In this document: piece after piece, positions 15,480-24,364 of the stretch
Numbering within the stretch: the first letter of the stretch is position 1
Layout: every line of letters begins with the position of its first letter
Assembly: GCF_000374025.1 (NCBI RefSeq)
Contig: NZ_KB893228.1
Location: 186,001-250,000 of the forward strand
Direction: 5' to 3'
Source of the DNA: Spirosoma panaciterrae DSM 21099
Lineage (GTDB): Bacteria; Bacteroidota; Bacteroidia; Cytophagales; Spirosomataceae
DNA: 64,000 nucleotides
Made by a program: the position numbers and the translations under genes
Notes under the pieces: generated by a model
The model's input: the letters and a program-made list of their open reading frames with translations, nothing else
Database searches by the model: none
Told to the model about the DNA's origin: nothing

Positions 15480-15545
15480 ATGTAAAGTTTGTTTTACACC
15501 ACAAACGTAAAATACATTTTCCATATTGTAAAACAAACTTTACAT
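15480..15545 (-). promoter_or_regulatory. Promoter with duplicated palindromic operator for the membrane-protein/XRE operon
   Basis: A 19-bp sequence at 15480-15498 recurs as its exact reverse complement at 15527-15545. Each copy contains the near-palindrome TGTAAA-N6-TTTACA. Between them, on the minus strand, is a perfect Bacteroidota -7 box TACGTTTG (15502-15509), with TTTG of the upstream copy (15534-15537) 23 nt before it as a -33 element. One operator thus overlaps the -33 box and the other lies just downstream of the -7 box, an ideal layout for repression by the XRE protein encoded in the operon. Confidence 0.8.
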
Positions 15546-15591
15546 TCTAAACTATGTGAACTTTTGCCAAGTGAGCCAAAATAGGGACGTG

Positions 15592-15648
15592 TTTGTCATG
15601 CTGACAAAGGAAGCATCTTCGGCAGCTACAATGCGTCAGCCTGACAAA
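15592..15648. repeat. Inverted repeat around a GTCATGCTGAC-type intergenic repeat
   Basis: TTTGTCATGCTGAC (15592-15605) pairs with GTCAGCCTGACAAA (15635-15648) with one mismatch. The inner part AAAGGAAGCATCTTCGG is a word that I recall as frequent in Bacteroidota intergenic DNA. The element lies between the rhaM stop and the XRE operon promoter. It may be a dispersed non-coding repeat or a terminator for rhaM. Confidence 0.5.
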
Positions 15649-15676
15649 AAAGAAGCTTTAGATAATCACGAATAAT

Positions 15677-16003
15677 TTACAGCTTGAAAATCTGATCCAT
15701 GAGTACCCATTTTTCGCCGGGCTTAGCCATCGGCAGGGCTTGCTGATAGGTCCACATCAGCGCTTCCCACTCCTGCACCTTGGGATTAGTCGCATCGGCT
15801 GCGGCTTTGGCTTCGAAGGAGAACGTTTCGTCGGTTTCCATAATCATGAACAACCGATTCCCAATCCGGTAAATCTCCATGTCGGTAATGCCCGACTCGC
15901 GAATACTGGCTTCTATTTCAGGCCGGAGACGTTCATGATATTGTTCGTATTCAGCAATCAGCGAGGGATCGTCTTTCAGATCAAGGGCAAGGCAATAACG
16001 CAT
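15677..16003 (-). CDS. rhaM: L-rhamnose mutarotase family protein
   Basis: The 108-residue protein has the RhaM layout: MRYCLALDLKDDPSLIAEYEQYH, MEIYRIGNRLFMIMET, and the C-terminal WEALMWTYQQALP...KPGEKWVLMDQIF. RhaM interconverts the anomers of L-rhamnose, and close relatives act on L-fucose. The ATG at 16003 is chosen; the longer frame to 16078 only translates the inverted repeat. A fucosidase (24365-25708) is in the same window, so fucose could be the real substrate. Next to manA it hints at a small sugar-isomerisation unit. Confidence 0.88.
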   Translation of the reverse strand: MRYCLALDLKDDPSLIAEYEQYHERLRPEIEASIRESGITDMEIYRIGNRLFMIMETDETFSFEAKAAADATNPKVQEWEALMWTYQQALPMAKPGEKWVLMDQIFKL

Positions 16004-16005
16004 CG

Positions 16006-16111
16006 GAACCGGGATTTTTGTGATTAAACTGACCGACTTTGATGATGCTTTCGAAGAAAGCTTAGCTAACCAAATCAAAGTCAGTCACAAAAATCATAAA
16101 AATCCCGGTTC
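16006..16111. repeat. Long imperfect inverted repeat between manA and rhaM
   Basis: The right arm (16071-16111) ends AAAATCATAAAAATCCCGGTTC. The left arm (16006 to about 16044) starts GAACCGGGATTTTTGTGATT and shares most positions with the reverse complement. The centre GCTTTCGAAGAAAGC is itself a hairpin, so the whole ~106 bp can fold into one rod. It fills the manA-rhaM gap and begins 2 nt upstream of the rhaM start codon. The GGTTC end and AATCATAAAAATC core look like a dispersed Bacteroidota repeat. Confidence 0.75.
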
Positions 16112-16115
16112 AGAC

Positions 16116-17096
16116 TTACGGCACGTAGGTTTCCAGAACGGTCATGTCACCGTCGGGGACGAGAGTTACCTGGTTGATGGAAGCCGGAATCAGGGCGCAC
16201 TGGCCCATTTTGAGCGATACACTGTAGCCCCCCGTCGTTTCGATGGTTAAGCCCCCGCCTACGCAGATCAGGATAACGAACGAGTCAATGTGGGTGTAAT
16301 CGTGCGCCACTTCCTGATTGAAATTCAGCACGTTCGTTACGAAATAGTCACTCTTAACGGCGTTGACACTTTCGTTTAGTTTCTTGTCATACTGGGTTTT
16401 GTATTGCCCATAGTAGTGGTAATCAATTGCATCGACCGCCTGTTCGGTATGAAGTTCGCGCTTTTGCCCGGTTGTGGCATCCACCCGGTCGAAGTCATAA
16501 ATCCGGTAGGTTGTATCAGAGGTCTGCTGGATTTCGGCCAGTAATAGCCCCTTACCAATGTAGTGAACCCGACCTGCCGGCAGGAAAAATACATCGCCCG
16601 GCTGAGCGGTTTCGATATTAAGCAGGTCCTGAATCGTGTTGTCCGCAACGGCTTTTACATACTCGTCTTTCGTGACTTCGCGATTGAAACCAGAGTTCAG
16701 CCTGGCCCCTGTGTCAGCCTGCATGATGTACCACATCTCGGTTTTGCCGAAGCCCGTTCCCCGCTCCTTCGCCAAGGCATCGTCTGGATGCACCTGAATC
16801 GACAGATCGTCGTTGGCATCGATAAATTTGATCAGTAGTGGAAAACGGTTTCCATACTGGGCATATACATGCTCGCCAACCAGTTTTTCCTTGTACTGCT
16901 CTACCAGCTCATGCAGCGATTTTCCCTGTAAGCTACCTTCTTTGACAATTGACTCATTCCCCTCCACATCCGATACTTCCCAGGTTTCGCCACAATTGGG
17001 CAGTGGCGCAAAGTCTTTGTCAAGTATGGTTTTAATTTTCTGTCCACCCCATATTTTGTCTTTAAAAATGGTTTCGAAGGTTAGCGGATACAACAT
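16116..17096 (-). CDS. manA: Class I mannose-6-phosphate isomerase
   Basis: This zinc enzyme interconverts mannose 6-phosphate and fructose 6-phosphate, feeding GDP-mannose and surface-sugar synthesis or mannose use. The 326-residue product has the short bacterial form. It contains KIWGGQKIKTIL, DDLSIQVHPDD (Zn-binding Gln and His), GKTEMWYIM (Glu) and AGRVHYIGKGLLLAEIQQTSDTTYRIYDF (His and the conserved Arg region). It is transcribed ahead of rhaM, separated by the 106-bp inverted repeat. The upstream gap to 17335 carries promoters for both directions. Confidence 0.93.
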   Translation of the reverse strand: MLYPLTFETIFKDKIWGGQKIKTILDKDFAPLPNCGETWEVSDVEGNESIVKEGSLQGKSLHELVEQYKEKLVGEHVYAQYGNRFPLLIKFIDANDDLSIQVHPDDALAKERGTGFGKTEMWYIMQADTGARLNSGFNREVTKDEYVKAVADNTIQDLLNIETAQPGDVFFLPAGRVHYIGKGLLLAEIQQTSDTTYRIYDFDRVDATTGQKRELHTEQAVDAIDYHYYGQYKTQYDKKLNESVNAVKSDYFVTNVLNFNQEVAHDYTHIDSFVILICVGGGLTIETTGGYSVSLKMGQCALIPASINQVTLVPDGDMTVLETYVP

Positions 17097-17165
17097 GAGT
17101 AGCGATTGATGAATAAACTATGATAAACCGAATAATTAACCGCCAAGGTACAGCATTTGTTGGTT

Positions 17166-17219
17166 GAGGGCAATTAGGCCCTCCATGAGGCAAAAATTTA
17201 TCTATTAACAGGTAGATAA
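17166..17219. promoter_or_regulatory. Two small inverted repeats in the manA / PSD1 divergent region
   Basis: GAGGGC (17166-17171) pairs with GCCCTC (17178-17183), and TTATCTA (17198-17204) with TAGATAA (17213-17219). They lie between the divergent manA (start 17096) and the DUF1549/DUF1553 gene (start 17335). They may be operators or RNA hairpins; no regulator can be assigned. Confidence 0.35.
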
Positions 17220-17334
17220 GTCACCCTGACTCGTTTATTAGAAACAGACAATAAGCATCTGAATCACCGTATCTTACCCTATTAGCAAACAGCCGCTTTG
17301 GTGTTCAGGCCGAAGCGAACATTTTAATAACGGC

Positions 17335-20085
17335 ATGAAACCCTATTGGTTGGTTGGTATTCTGGGGGCTCTTCTGCTAGCAGCCTTTACCTTACGCGGA
17401 CTTTTCTCGTCCGAGAAGATTAGCTATAACCAGCATATTCGCCCGATTTTCAACGCCAAATGCATTACCTGCCATGGCGGCATCAAGCAAAGTGGCGGCT
17501 TTAGTCTGTTGTTTCGGGAAGATGCATTAGGCAAAGCGAAGTCAGGTAAATACGCCATTGTGCCAGGCCATGCCGACGAATCGGAACTAGTCAGACGGCT
17601 GGTGATCGATGACCCCGAACTACGGATGCCGCTTGAGCATGAGCCCCTGACAAAGCAGGAAGTCGATCTGATTCGCACCTGGATCGATCAGGGAGCCGAA
17701 TGGGAAGACCACTGGGCCTATATCCCCCCCGACCGGAGCATAACCCCGCCCAACACAGGTGATTCCTTTGCAAAAAACGGGATTGATCGCTTCGTTTATG
17801 ACCGCCTGCAGCAGGAAGGGCTTAGTCCCTCGCCCGAAGCCGATAAAGCTACCCTTCTGCGCCGGGTGAGCCTGGATTTGACAGGCTTGTCCCCCACGGC
17901 TCAGGAAGCGGCTGATTTTTTAAAAGACAACGCCCCAAATGCCTACGAAAAACTGGTCGATAAGCTCATTCAATCACCCCGTTTTGGCGAACGCTGGGCA
18001 TCCATGTGGCTCGATCTGGCCCGTTATGCCGACTCGAAGGGGTATGAAAAAGACCTTGAACGCAGCATCTGGCTTTACCGCGACTGGGTCATCCGGGCCT
18101 TCAATCAGGATATGCCGTTCGATCAGTTTACGATTGACCAACTGGCGGGCGATCTGCTTCCTGCCCATACTCCCTTAGCCGCCGATAACCACCTGATCGC
18201 AACGGCGTTTCACCGCAATACCATGTCGAACGACGAGGGTGGTACCAATGACGAAGAATTCCGAAATATGGCCCTGATCGATCGGGTCAGTACAACCTGG
18301 GAAGTATGGCAGGGCACTACAATGGCTTGCGTACAATGCCACAGCCACCCTTACGATCCCATTCGGCAAGAGGAATTTTATAAGTTTTTTGCGTACTTCA
18401 ACAACAGTCAGGATGCCGATCTGTATAACGAAAAACCCAAACTGTACACCTTTACGCCCGAAAACGAGCAAAAAGTAAAACAGCTCATGGCCTGGATCAA
18501 TACGCGGTCCAGCTCTCCGACCATCAAGCCAGCCAACCCGTCGTTAAATCTGAATCTACAGCGTCAGGACTTACTGAGCCAGCTTGGTTACCGGAAAATA
18601 GAGGCTGAGGATTTCGACAGCACCAGCCGCCACATTGAACTGTACGACAACCAGACCACTATTATGCAGACGACCGAAGGGGCCTTCTGCATGTATAATG
18701 ATGTGGATTTAACCAACGTGTCTAGTGTTACCTATCGCTACACGACGTCATTCCCCTCTTTTGTTGAACTGCATCTCGACCGGCCTGATGGACTGCTCAT
18801 CAGTCGCGCACACGTACCCGCCACGCAGGAGGGCGATCCGGGAGCCTGGTACAAATGGAAAACGTTTGGCACCTTTCGCGCACCTGTCCAAAAAACGACT
18901 GGTCGGCACGCGCTGTTTGTCGTGTTCCGCAAGGATAAAGAGTTCCGAAGCGACCTGCTCCACGTCGACTGGCTACAACTGGGCGTTGCCAATGCCCCCA
19001 TCGATCACAACCCCGAACTTCACCAGCTAGTCGATTCATTAGCTGCCGTACCCGCCATTTCGACCCCCGTGATTCTCGAACGGCCAATCAGCCGGAGCCG
19101 TAAAACGAGTGTATTTATCCGGGGCAACTGGCTCACCAAAGGCAAACCAGTCAATCCCGATGTGCCGCATTCGATTCGTCGGGCGGCTACTCAACCGATG
19201 GAAAATCGGCTGCAAATGGCCCACTGGCTGGTTGGTCGCGACAATCCGCTTACGGCACGGGTGATGGTGAATCGGTTTTGGGAGCAGCTTTTCGGGTATG
19301 GTCTGGTCGAAACTCTGGAAGATTTCGGAACGATGGGCGCTAAGCCTACTCACCCGGAATTGCTCGATTGGCTGGCCGTTCGGTTTCAGGATGAGTACAA
19401 ATGGAGTGTTAAAAAGCTGTTGCGCGATATGGTGCTTTCAGCTACTTATCGGCAGTCGGCCCTGGTTTCGCCCGAACTTCAGAAAAAAGACCCGCGCAAT
19501 CTGCTTCTGGCGCGTGGCCCCCGGGTTCGCCTGACAGCCGAGCAAATCCGCGATCAGGCGCTGGCTGTCAGTGGTCTGCTCAACGATAAACTATACGGTC
19601 CCAGTGTCCGGCCCTTTAACCCAACGAATGGCTCCTGGAAAGAGGAAAAACCCGACAATCGCCATCGTAGAGCCTTGTATACGTTCTGGCAGCGGACCAA
19701 CCCGTACCCATCTATGGTTACCTTCGATACGCCCCAGCGAAATCTGTGCGTATCCCGACGGGTGCGGACCAACACCCCTTTACAGGCGCTGATTACGCTC
19801 AACGACACAGTCTATACGGAAGCGGCTCATGGGCTGGCTTCGTTTATGAGTCGGCAAAAGGGCAATTTACCCCAGAAGCTTACGGCGGGCTATCAGCAGG
19901 TGATGTACCGTAAACCGTCGGACGAAAAACTGACCTTGCTGGAAAAATTCTATACGGACGCTCTTCATCTGAATACGCAAAAAAAGCACTCCAAAACCCT
20001 CCCATCAACGCAAACCCCTGAGTTTGGTGCGCTATCGATGGTGGCGAATGTACTGTTGAACCTGGACGAAACACTAACCAAATGA
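17335..20085 (+). CDS. PSCyt1-DUF1549-DUF1553 multidomain protein with an inserted CBM6-like domain
   Basis: The 916-residue protein has an N-terminal membrane anchor (about 4-24), then a c-type haem site CITCH at 43-47 (PSCyt1). This is followed by DUF1549 with [25 protein letters not shown] and a second CVQCH at about 332-336, and a C-terminal DUF1553 from about residue 640 ([12 protein letters not shown]). Between them, about 420-547, lies a beta-rich insertion starting IEAEDF and ending HVDWLQLG, typical of CBM6-like carbohydrate binding. These proteins were first described in Planctomycetes and are always paired with DUF1501 proteins. The role is probably extracytoplasmic and redox- or sugar-related, but unproven. 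The ATG overlap with the next gene shows coupling. Confidence 0.9.
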   Translation: MKPYWLVGILGALLLAAFTLRGLFSSEKISYNQHIRPIFNAKCITCHGGIKQSGGFSLLFREDALGKAKSGKYAIVPGHADESELVRRLVIDDPELRMPLEHEPLTKQEVDLIRTWIDQGAEWEDHWAYIPPDRSITPPNTGDSFAKNGIDRFVYDRLQQEGLSPSPEADKATLLRRVSLDLTGLSPTAQEAADFLKDNAPNAYEKLVDKLIQSPRFGERWASMWLDLARYADSKGYEKDLERSIWLYRDWVIRAFNQDMPFDQFTIDQLAGDLLPAHTPLAADNHLIATAFHRNTMSNDEGGTNDEEFRNMALIDRVSTTWEVWQGTTMACVQCHSHPYDPIRQEEFYKFFAYFNNSQDADLYNEKPKLYTFTPENEQKVKQLMAWINTRSSSPTIKPANPSLNLNLQRQDLLSQLGYRKIEAEDFDSTSRHIELYDNQTTIMQTTEGAFCMYNDVDLTNVSSVTYRYTTSFPSFVELHLDRPDGLLISRAHVPATQEGDPGAWYKWKTFGTFRAPVQKTTGRHALFVVFRKDKEFRSDLLHVDWLQLGVANAPIDHNPELHQLVDSLAAVPAISTPVILERPISRSRKTSVFIRGNWLTKGKPVNPDVPHSIRRAATQPMENRLQMAHWLVGRDNPLTARVMVNRFWEQLFGYGLVETLEDFGTMGAKPTHPELLDWLAVRFQDEYKWSVKKLLRDMVLSATYRQSALVSPELQKKDPRNLLLARGPRVRLTAEQIRDQALAVSGLLNDKLYGPSVRPFNPTNGSWKEEKPDNRHRRALYTFWQRTNPYPSMVTFDTPQRNLCVSRRVRTNTPLQALITLNDTVYTEAAHGLASFMSRQKGNLPQKLTAGYQQVMYRKPSDEKLTLLEKFYTDALHLNTQKKHSKTLPSTQTPEFGALSMVANVLLNLDETLTK

Positions 20086-21560
20086 AACGACTCACCCTCT
20101 TCGATGAGGCCGTATTGAATCAGGCCACGTTCAACACCCGACGGCATTTTCTGAAACAGTGCACGTCGGGTTTAGGCTCGCTGGCGATGCTGTCGATGCT
20201 GGAAAGTTGTGGGTTCGGAAGTCCACAAACAACCAACGACAACCCGTTGAAACCACTGAGCCCTATCCAGTCGCCCAAAGCGAAGCGGGTATTGTTTATG
20301 CACATGGAGGGCGCACCGTCACAACTGGAGTTATTTGATTATAAACCTGAACTGGCTAAGCTGGATGGGCAGCTCTGCCCTCCATCATTGCTGGAAGGAA
20401 AACGGTTTGCGTTCATCAAAGGGGTTCCGAAAATGCTGGGGCCTCAGTCCTGTTTTGAGCAGCATGGTCAATCGGGAGCCTGGCTTTCCGATTATTTCCA
20501 GCACTGGCCCAAGATCGTCGATGAGCTTACATTTCTGAAGGCCATGCATACCGACGAGTTCAATCATGCGCCTGCTCAGTTGTTTATGCATACGGGTAGT
20601 CCACGGTTAGGTCGCCCCAGTCTGGGCGCATGGGTCACGTACGGTCTAGGGTCCGAAAACCAGAACTTGCCGGGCTATGTGGTGCTGGTATCAGGTCAGG
20701 AACCCAGCGCGGGAAAATCCGTTTGGGGAAGCGGCTTCCTGCCTACAGTGTATCAGGGCGTACAATGCCGATCGATGGGCGAACCCGTACTCTACATCAA
20801 AAACCCGGCGGAAGTCAGCGATAGCCTTCGCAAAAAATCCATCGAGGTCATCAACCAGATCAACGAACTGGAACATCAGGAAATTGGTGACCCCGAAATC
20901 CTGAGCCGGATTTCGCAGTATGAACTGGCTTACCGTATGCAATCGGAAGTACCCGAAACGATGGACATTACCGATGAGCCCCAATGGGTACAGGACTGGT
21001 ACGGTGCCAAACCGGGCGAAGCATCCTTTGCCAACAACTGTCTGCTGGCCCGCAAACTGCTCGAAAAAGGCGTCCGATTCGTCCAGCTTTTTGATCGGCG
21101 CTGGGACTCGCACGGCACCGACGCAGGAAGTGGTGTTGGCGACGGTCTGCGCCGTAATATTCAAGTTATCGACAAGCCCGTTACAGCTTTGATTCAGGAT
21201 CTGAAACAGCGCGGTCTACTCGACGATACGCTGGTGGTCTGGGGTGGAGAATTTGGGCGTACCCCTATGATGGAGAATCGGGCAGGGGACAACGATTCCC
21301 CCTTCAAAGGGCGTGATCATCATATCGATGCTTTTACGATGTGGATGGCGGGTGGTGGTATTAAAGCCGGTTATTCTCATGGCGAAACCGACGAAATTGG
21401 CTATTACGGTGTTCGCAATAAAACCCACATTCACGACCTACAGGCCACGATCCTGCATGTACTCGGTTTCGATCACGAAAAATTCACGTTCCCTTTCCAG
21501 GGCCGCAACTTCCGGCTCACTGATGTTCACGGTAAAGTTATTCACGACATTCTTGCCTAA
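20082..21560 (+). CDS. DUF1501 (sulfatase-like fold) protein with a Tat signal
   Basis: The 492-residue protein starts inside the stop of the preceding gene (ATGA, 4-nt overlap). The N-terminus has the twin-arginine motif RRHFLK (about 20-25), followed by a hydrophobic stretch and SCGFG, so export through Tat is expected. The body carries HMEGAPSQLELFDYKP, HGQSGAWLSDYF, QLFDRRWDSHG and VVWGGEFGRTPM, which are DUF1501 landmarks. The fold is related to alkaline phosphatase/sulfatase. It is the standard partner of DUF1549/DUF1553 proteins; the substrate is unknown. Confidence 0.92.
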   Translation: MKRLTLFDEAVLNQATFNTRRHFLKQCTSGLGSLAMLSMLESCGFGSPQTTNDNPLKPLSPIQSPKAKRVLFMHMEGAPSQLELFDYKPELAKLDGQLCPPSLLEGKRFAFIKGVPKMLGPQSCFEQHGQSGAWLSDYFQHWPKIVDELTFLKAMHTDEFNHAPAQLFMHTGSPRLGRPSLGAWVTYGLGSENQNLPGYVVLVSGQEPSAGKSVWGSGFLPTVYQGVQCRSMGEPVLYIKNPAEVSDSLRKKSIEVINQINELEHQEIGDPEILSRISQYELAYRMQSEVPETMDITDEPQWVQDWYGAKPGEASFANNCLLARKLLEKGVRFVQLFDRRWDSHGTDAGSGVGDGLRRNIQVIDKPVTALIQDLKQRGLLDDTLVVWGGEFGRTPMMENRAGDNDSPFKGRDHHIDAFTMWMAGGGIKAGYSHGETDEIGYYGVRNKTHIHDLQATILHVLGFDHEKFTFPFQGRNFRLTDVHGKVIHDILA

Positions 21561-21712
21561 CCTGACCGTACACCTGCACTGATAATTATCAGGATTATAC
21601 CTGTATCCGCTCATAATACCGGCCTAAGCATTGCCCTTCCTTTGTATTGTCAACACGAATTAAAGGTATTCATGGAAGGTGTTTAAACGACGCTTTCCCC
21701 AACAACAAGGTT

Positions 21713-22468
21713 ATGGATCAGGACTTAGCAGGAAAAACAGCATTGGTAACCGGAGCCGCTTCGGGTATTGGCAAAGCTACCGCCATCTTATACGCTCAAC
21801 ATGGCGCACATGTAATGCTGTCGGACGTCGATGAGGTACAGGGCCAGCAGGTGGCCGAAGAAATACTGGCGAGTGGAGCCAAGGCTCGGTTTTTCAAAGC
21901 GGATGTAGGCGATCCAGCGCAATGCCGCCAGTTGGTACAGGAAACAGTCGAGACCTTTGGCAGACTTGATATTGCCTTCAACAACGCGGGCATTGGTGGC
22001 GAAATGAATGCGACTGGCGATTACTCGATTGAAGGCTGGAACCACATCATCAACATCAACCTCAACAGTGTTTTTTACTGCCTGAAATACGAACTGGAAG
22101 CTATCCTTAGCCAGAATACGGGCGGCTCCATCATCAATATGGCCTCGATTTTGGGGCAGGTCGGTACGGCTTCGGCGCCTGGTTATGTGGCGGCTAAACA
22201 CGGTATTCTGGGCTTGACCCAAACGGCCGCTATCGAATACGCCCAGAAAGGCATTCGGATCAATTCGGTTGGACCTGGCTATATCGACACACCTTTGCTG
22301 CGCATATTACCCGACGAAGCCCGTCAGGCAGTGGCTGCGCTTCACCCCATTGGTCGATTGGGTCGGTCAGAAGAAGTGGCCGAACTGGTAGTCTGGCTTT
22401 CGTCGGATAAGGCTTCGTTTGTAACGGGCTCCTACTATCCCGTCGATGGTGGTTATCTGGCCCAGTAA
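21713..22468 (+). CDS. SDR-family oxidoreductase
   Basis: The 251-residue classical short-chain dehydrogenase has the NAD(P)-binding TGAASGIG, NNAG (FNNAGIGG), the catalytic Ser in INMASILG, Tyr-x3-Lys in GYVAAKHG, and ends with SYYPVDGGY. SDYDVDEV-type residues after beta2 (SDVDEV) place an Asp where NAD-preferring enzymes have it. The ATG at 21713 (MDQDLAGKTALVTG) is chosen over 21647, because the 22 extra residues are not conserved. The substrate is unknown. It follows the DUF1501 gene by about 150 nt and is closed by a strong terminator. Confidence 0.9.
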   Translation: MDQDLAGKTALVTGAASGIGKATAILYAQHGAHVMLSDVDEVQGQQVAEEILASGAKARFFKADVGDPAQCRQLVQETVETFGRLDIAFNNAGIGGEMNATGDYSIEGWNHIININLNSVFYCLKYELEAILSQNTGGSIINMASILGQVGTASAPGYVAAKHGILGLTQTAAIEYAQKGIRINSVGPGYIDTPLLRILPDEARQAVAALHPIGRLGRSEEVAELVVWLSSDKASFVTGSYYPVDGGYLAQ

Positions 22469-22474
22469 ATTTCC

Positions 22475-22524
22475 AAAAGCAATACCCATCAGAAGGTTAG
22501 ACCCTTTTGATGGGTATTGCTTTT
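22475..22524. terminator. Bidirectional terminator between the SDR and GH9 genes
   Basis: A perfect 17-bp stem pairs AAAAGCAATACCCATCA (22475-22491) with its complement at 22508-22524, followed by a run of T to 22528. The convergent GH9 gene ends at 22531, so the structure serves both strands. Confidence 0.93.
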
Positions 22525-22530
22525 TTTTGA

Positions 22531-24297
22531 TTACTTACCCATTTCACGCTGCAAGGCGTCGATGGCAGCCGTTAGATACACCATCGGTGCATTCCAGTTG
22601 ATGGCTATTTCGTTCGATGCATACGAGCAGGACTGATCCAGGTAAACTTCGTCGGCGATAGTGGTCGTATAGCCCGAACACTTATCCTGCCGGGCGGCAT
22701 TGGCATTGGTACCACCCGACAACAAACCCGGCACAGGTGCTTCGATACCATCGGCTACCGAAGGGCGGTGGTGCGGATTCAGGGTTGATTTATGCCCAAA
22801 ACCCGTTAAAAATGAGTAGCCAACAGCATTACGGCCCAACAGATAATCAAGATTGGTTAGGGCGTAGGTTAGGTATTTTTTATCCGATGTGAGTCGATAG
22901 GCCTGAATCAAGGCAATGCCCTGATTAGCCGCAACGGAACTGCTGCCCCAAATAAAATCTTTCGCCGATTTACCCATAACCGTACCGAATGCCTGTTCGT
23001 TGGCCCCATCAATCAATTCATCGGCCAGCTTCAGAATATGCTTTCTGGCCGCAACGAGTTCGGTTCGATTTTGTACGGCCTTGTCTTTAGCAAAGCGAGC
23101 CAGGGTGTAATAGGCCAGCGTCCGTACCTGAGGCCAGGCGGGCAGGGGTGTATTATCGTCGGGGAATAGGTTTATGGCGGTTGCATAAGCCTCCTTTTTC
23201 GTCGTGACAAACAATTCAGCAGCCGCCCAAATCCATTCGTCGCTGGCGTTTCGGTCCTCGTAGCTTCCGGTGGTCACGTCGGGGTCGAATTGTTTGTTCA
23301 TGTCGTTTTGCCGATAATACAGCTCCGGGTTCTTTTGTGCCCATTGCCAGGCTGTTTCAGCGGCTGTCAGGCAGGAGTCGGCTAGCCCGGGCAATTCACG
23401 CACAAAAGGTTTATATACACGGGCTGCCTGAGCCATCACGGCAGCAAAGTCGAGCGTGGCGGTTATACTCTTCTGAACAACGTAACGATCTTTAGTGGCT
23501 TTATCGGGCATCACCATGCCATCAAACCCGGCATTGGTGAGTTTATGATACACACCGCCATCGGCCGGGTCCTGCATGGTCAGCATCCAGCGTAAATTCC
23601 ACAGAGTTTCATCCAGCAAATCGGGAATGGCGTTCGTACTTTCAGGAATATTTGTTTTCAGCGATCGACAATAGGCCGGAAAATCTTCGTACAGTGACAG
23701 AAGCGTGCCCATCGTAATACCCGAATTGACGATATACTTATTGTAATCGCCCGCATCGTACCAGCCACGGGGGGATGAAATAATCGTTCCCACGGGCCGA
23801 CTGGCCGAAGCCGCCGATGGATGAATCAACACCCGCGTATCGGGATGGCCTGCCGGCCGACTCCATTTACCAGCATAGGTTGCGGATAAATCAACGGATA
23901 CACGCTGGTAATAAAATCCTTTCAGCGAGCCAATAGCTGCTGCCCGGTGTACATCGGGTTCAATCCGAAAGGGGGCCGATTGCCCTACCCCCGGAATATG
24001 GACAACAAACGTACCTGTCGTTTTCAGAACGGAGAAATCAGCCGTGAGCGTCTTTTTTCCAGAAATAGCGTTTGTACGGGGCAGGCTCAGCCCCCCTTTA
24101 AACACGACCTTTTTACCATCCGGCGTTCTGATCTCGAATGCCCCGGATGCCTGTCCAACAACAATAGCAATCTTGGGTGCGCCAGGGTAAAAACCAAGCT
24201 GGTTGAGCCGAATCGAGTCCGATAAAGATTGCGCGGATACGTTTAGCAGGTTCCCCAAAAGGAGGGCCGTCAGCACCATGGTAGATTGAACGTTCAC
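22531..24297 (-). CDS. Glycoside hydrolase family 9 (endoglucanase-like), secreted
   Basis: The 588-residue protein has a signal peptide (to about NVSAQ, residue 23) and an N-terminal immunoglobulin-like CelD_N domain with SIRLNQLGFYPGAPK. The (alpha/alpha)6 GH9 domain contains GWYDAGDYNKYIVNSG (the catalytic-base Asp pair), NPHHRPS and, near the end, DQSCSYASNEIAINWNAP with the proton-donor Glu. GH9 enzymes cut beta-1,4-glucans such as cellulose by inversion. There is no T9SS domain. It follows the GH29 gene on the same strand, so the two may be co-expressed for plant-polymer use. Confidence 0.93.
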   Translation of the reverse strand: MNVQSTMVLTALLLGNLLNVSAQSLSDSIRLNQLGFYPGAPKIAIVVGQASGAFEIRTPDGKKVVFKGGLSLPRTNAISGKKTLTADFSVLKTTGTFVVHIPGVGQSAPFRIEPDVHRAAAIGSLKGFYYQRVSVDLSATYAGKWSRPAGHPDTRVLIHPSAASASRPVGTIISSPRGWYDAGDYNKYIVNSGITMGTLLSLYEDFPAYCRSLKTNIPESTNAIPDLLDETLWNLRWMLTMQDPADGGVYHKLTNAGFDGMVMPDKATKDRYVVQKSITATLDFAAVMAQAARVYKPFVRELPGLADSCLTAAETAWQWAQKNPELYYRQNDMNKQFDPDVTTGSYEDRNASDEWIWAAAELFVTTKKEAYATAINLFPDDNTPLPAWPQVRTLAYYTLARFAKDKAVQNRTELVAARKHILKLADELIDGANEQAFGTVMGKSAKDFIWGSSSVAANQGIALIQAYRLTSDKKYLTYALTNLDYLLGRNAVGYSFLTGFGHKSTLNPHHRPSVADGIEAPVPGLLSGGTNANAARQDKCSGYTTTIADEVYLDQSCSYASNEIAINWNAPMVYLTAAIDALQREMGK

Positions 24298-24322
24298 CAG
24301 CAGCTAGTAAGAGGTTTATACA

Positions 24323-24351
24323 TCTCCCGAAAAGCGAAACTTTCCGGGAGA
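24323..24351 (-). terminator. Hairpin between the GH29 and GH9 genes
   Basis: TCTCCCG (24323-24329) pairs with CGGGAGA (24345-24351), with weaker inner pairs. It lies in the 67-nt gap between the GH29 stop (24365) and the GH9 start (24297). No clear T run follows on the minus strand, so it may be an attenuator or stability element. Confidence 0.45.
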
Positions 24352-24364
24352 CCAGGAGCTTTTT

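Noticed and set aside
17335-21560. Planctomycete origin or recent transfer of the DUF1549/DUF1501 pair
   Set aside because: Codon and base use look like the neighbours, and such pairs also occur in Cytophagales, so there is no sign of recent transfer.
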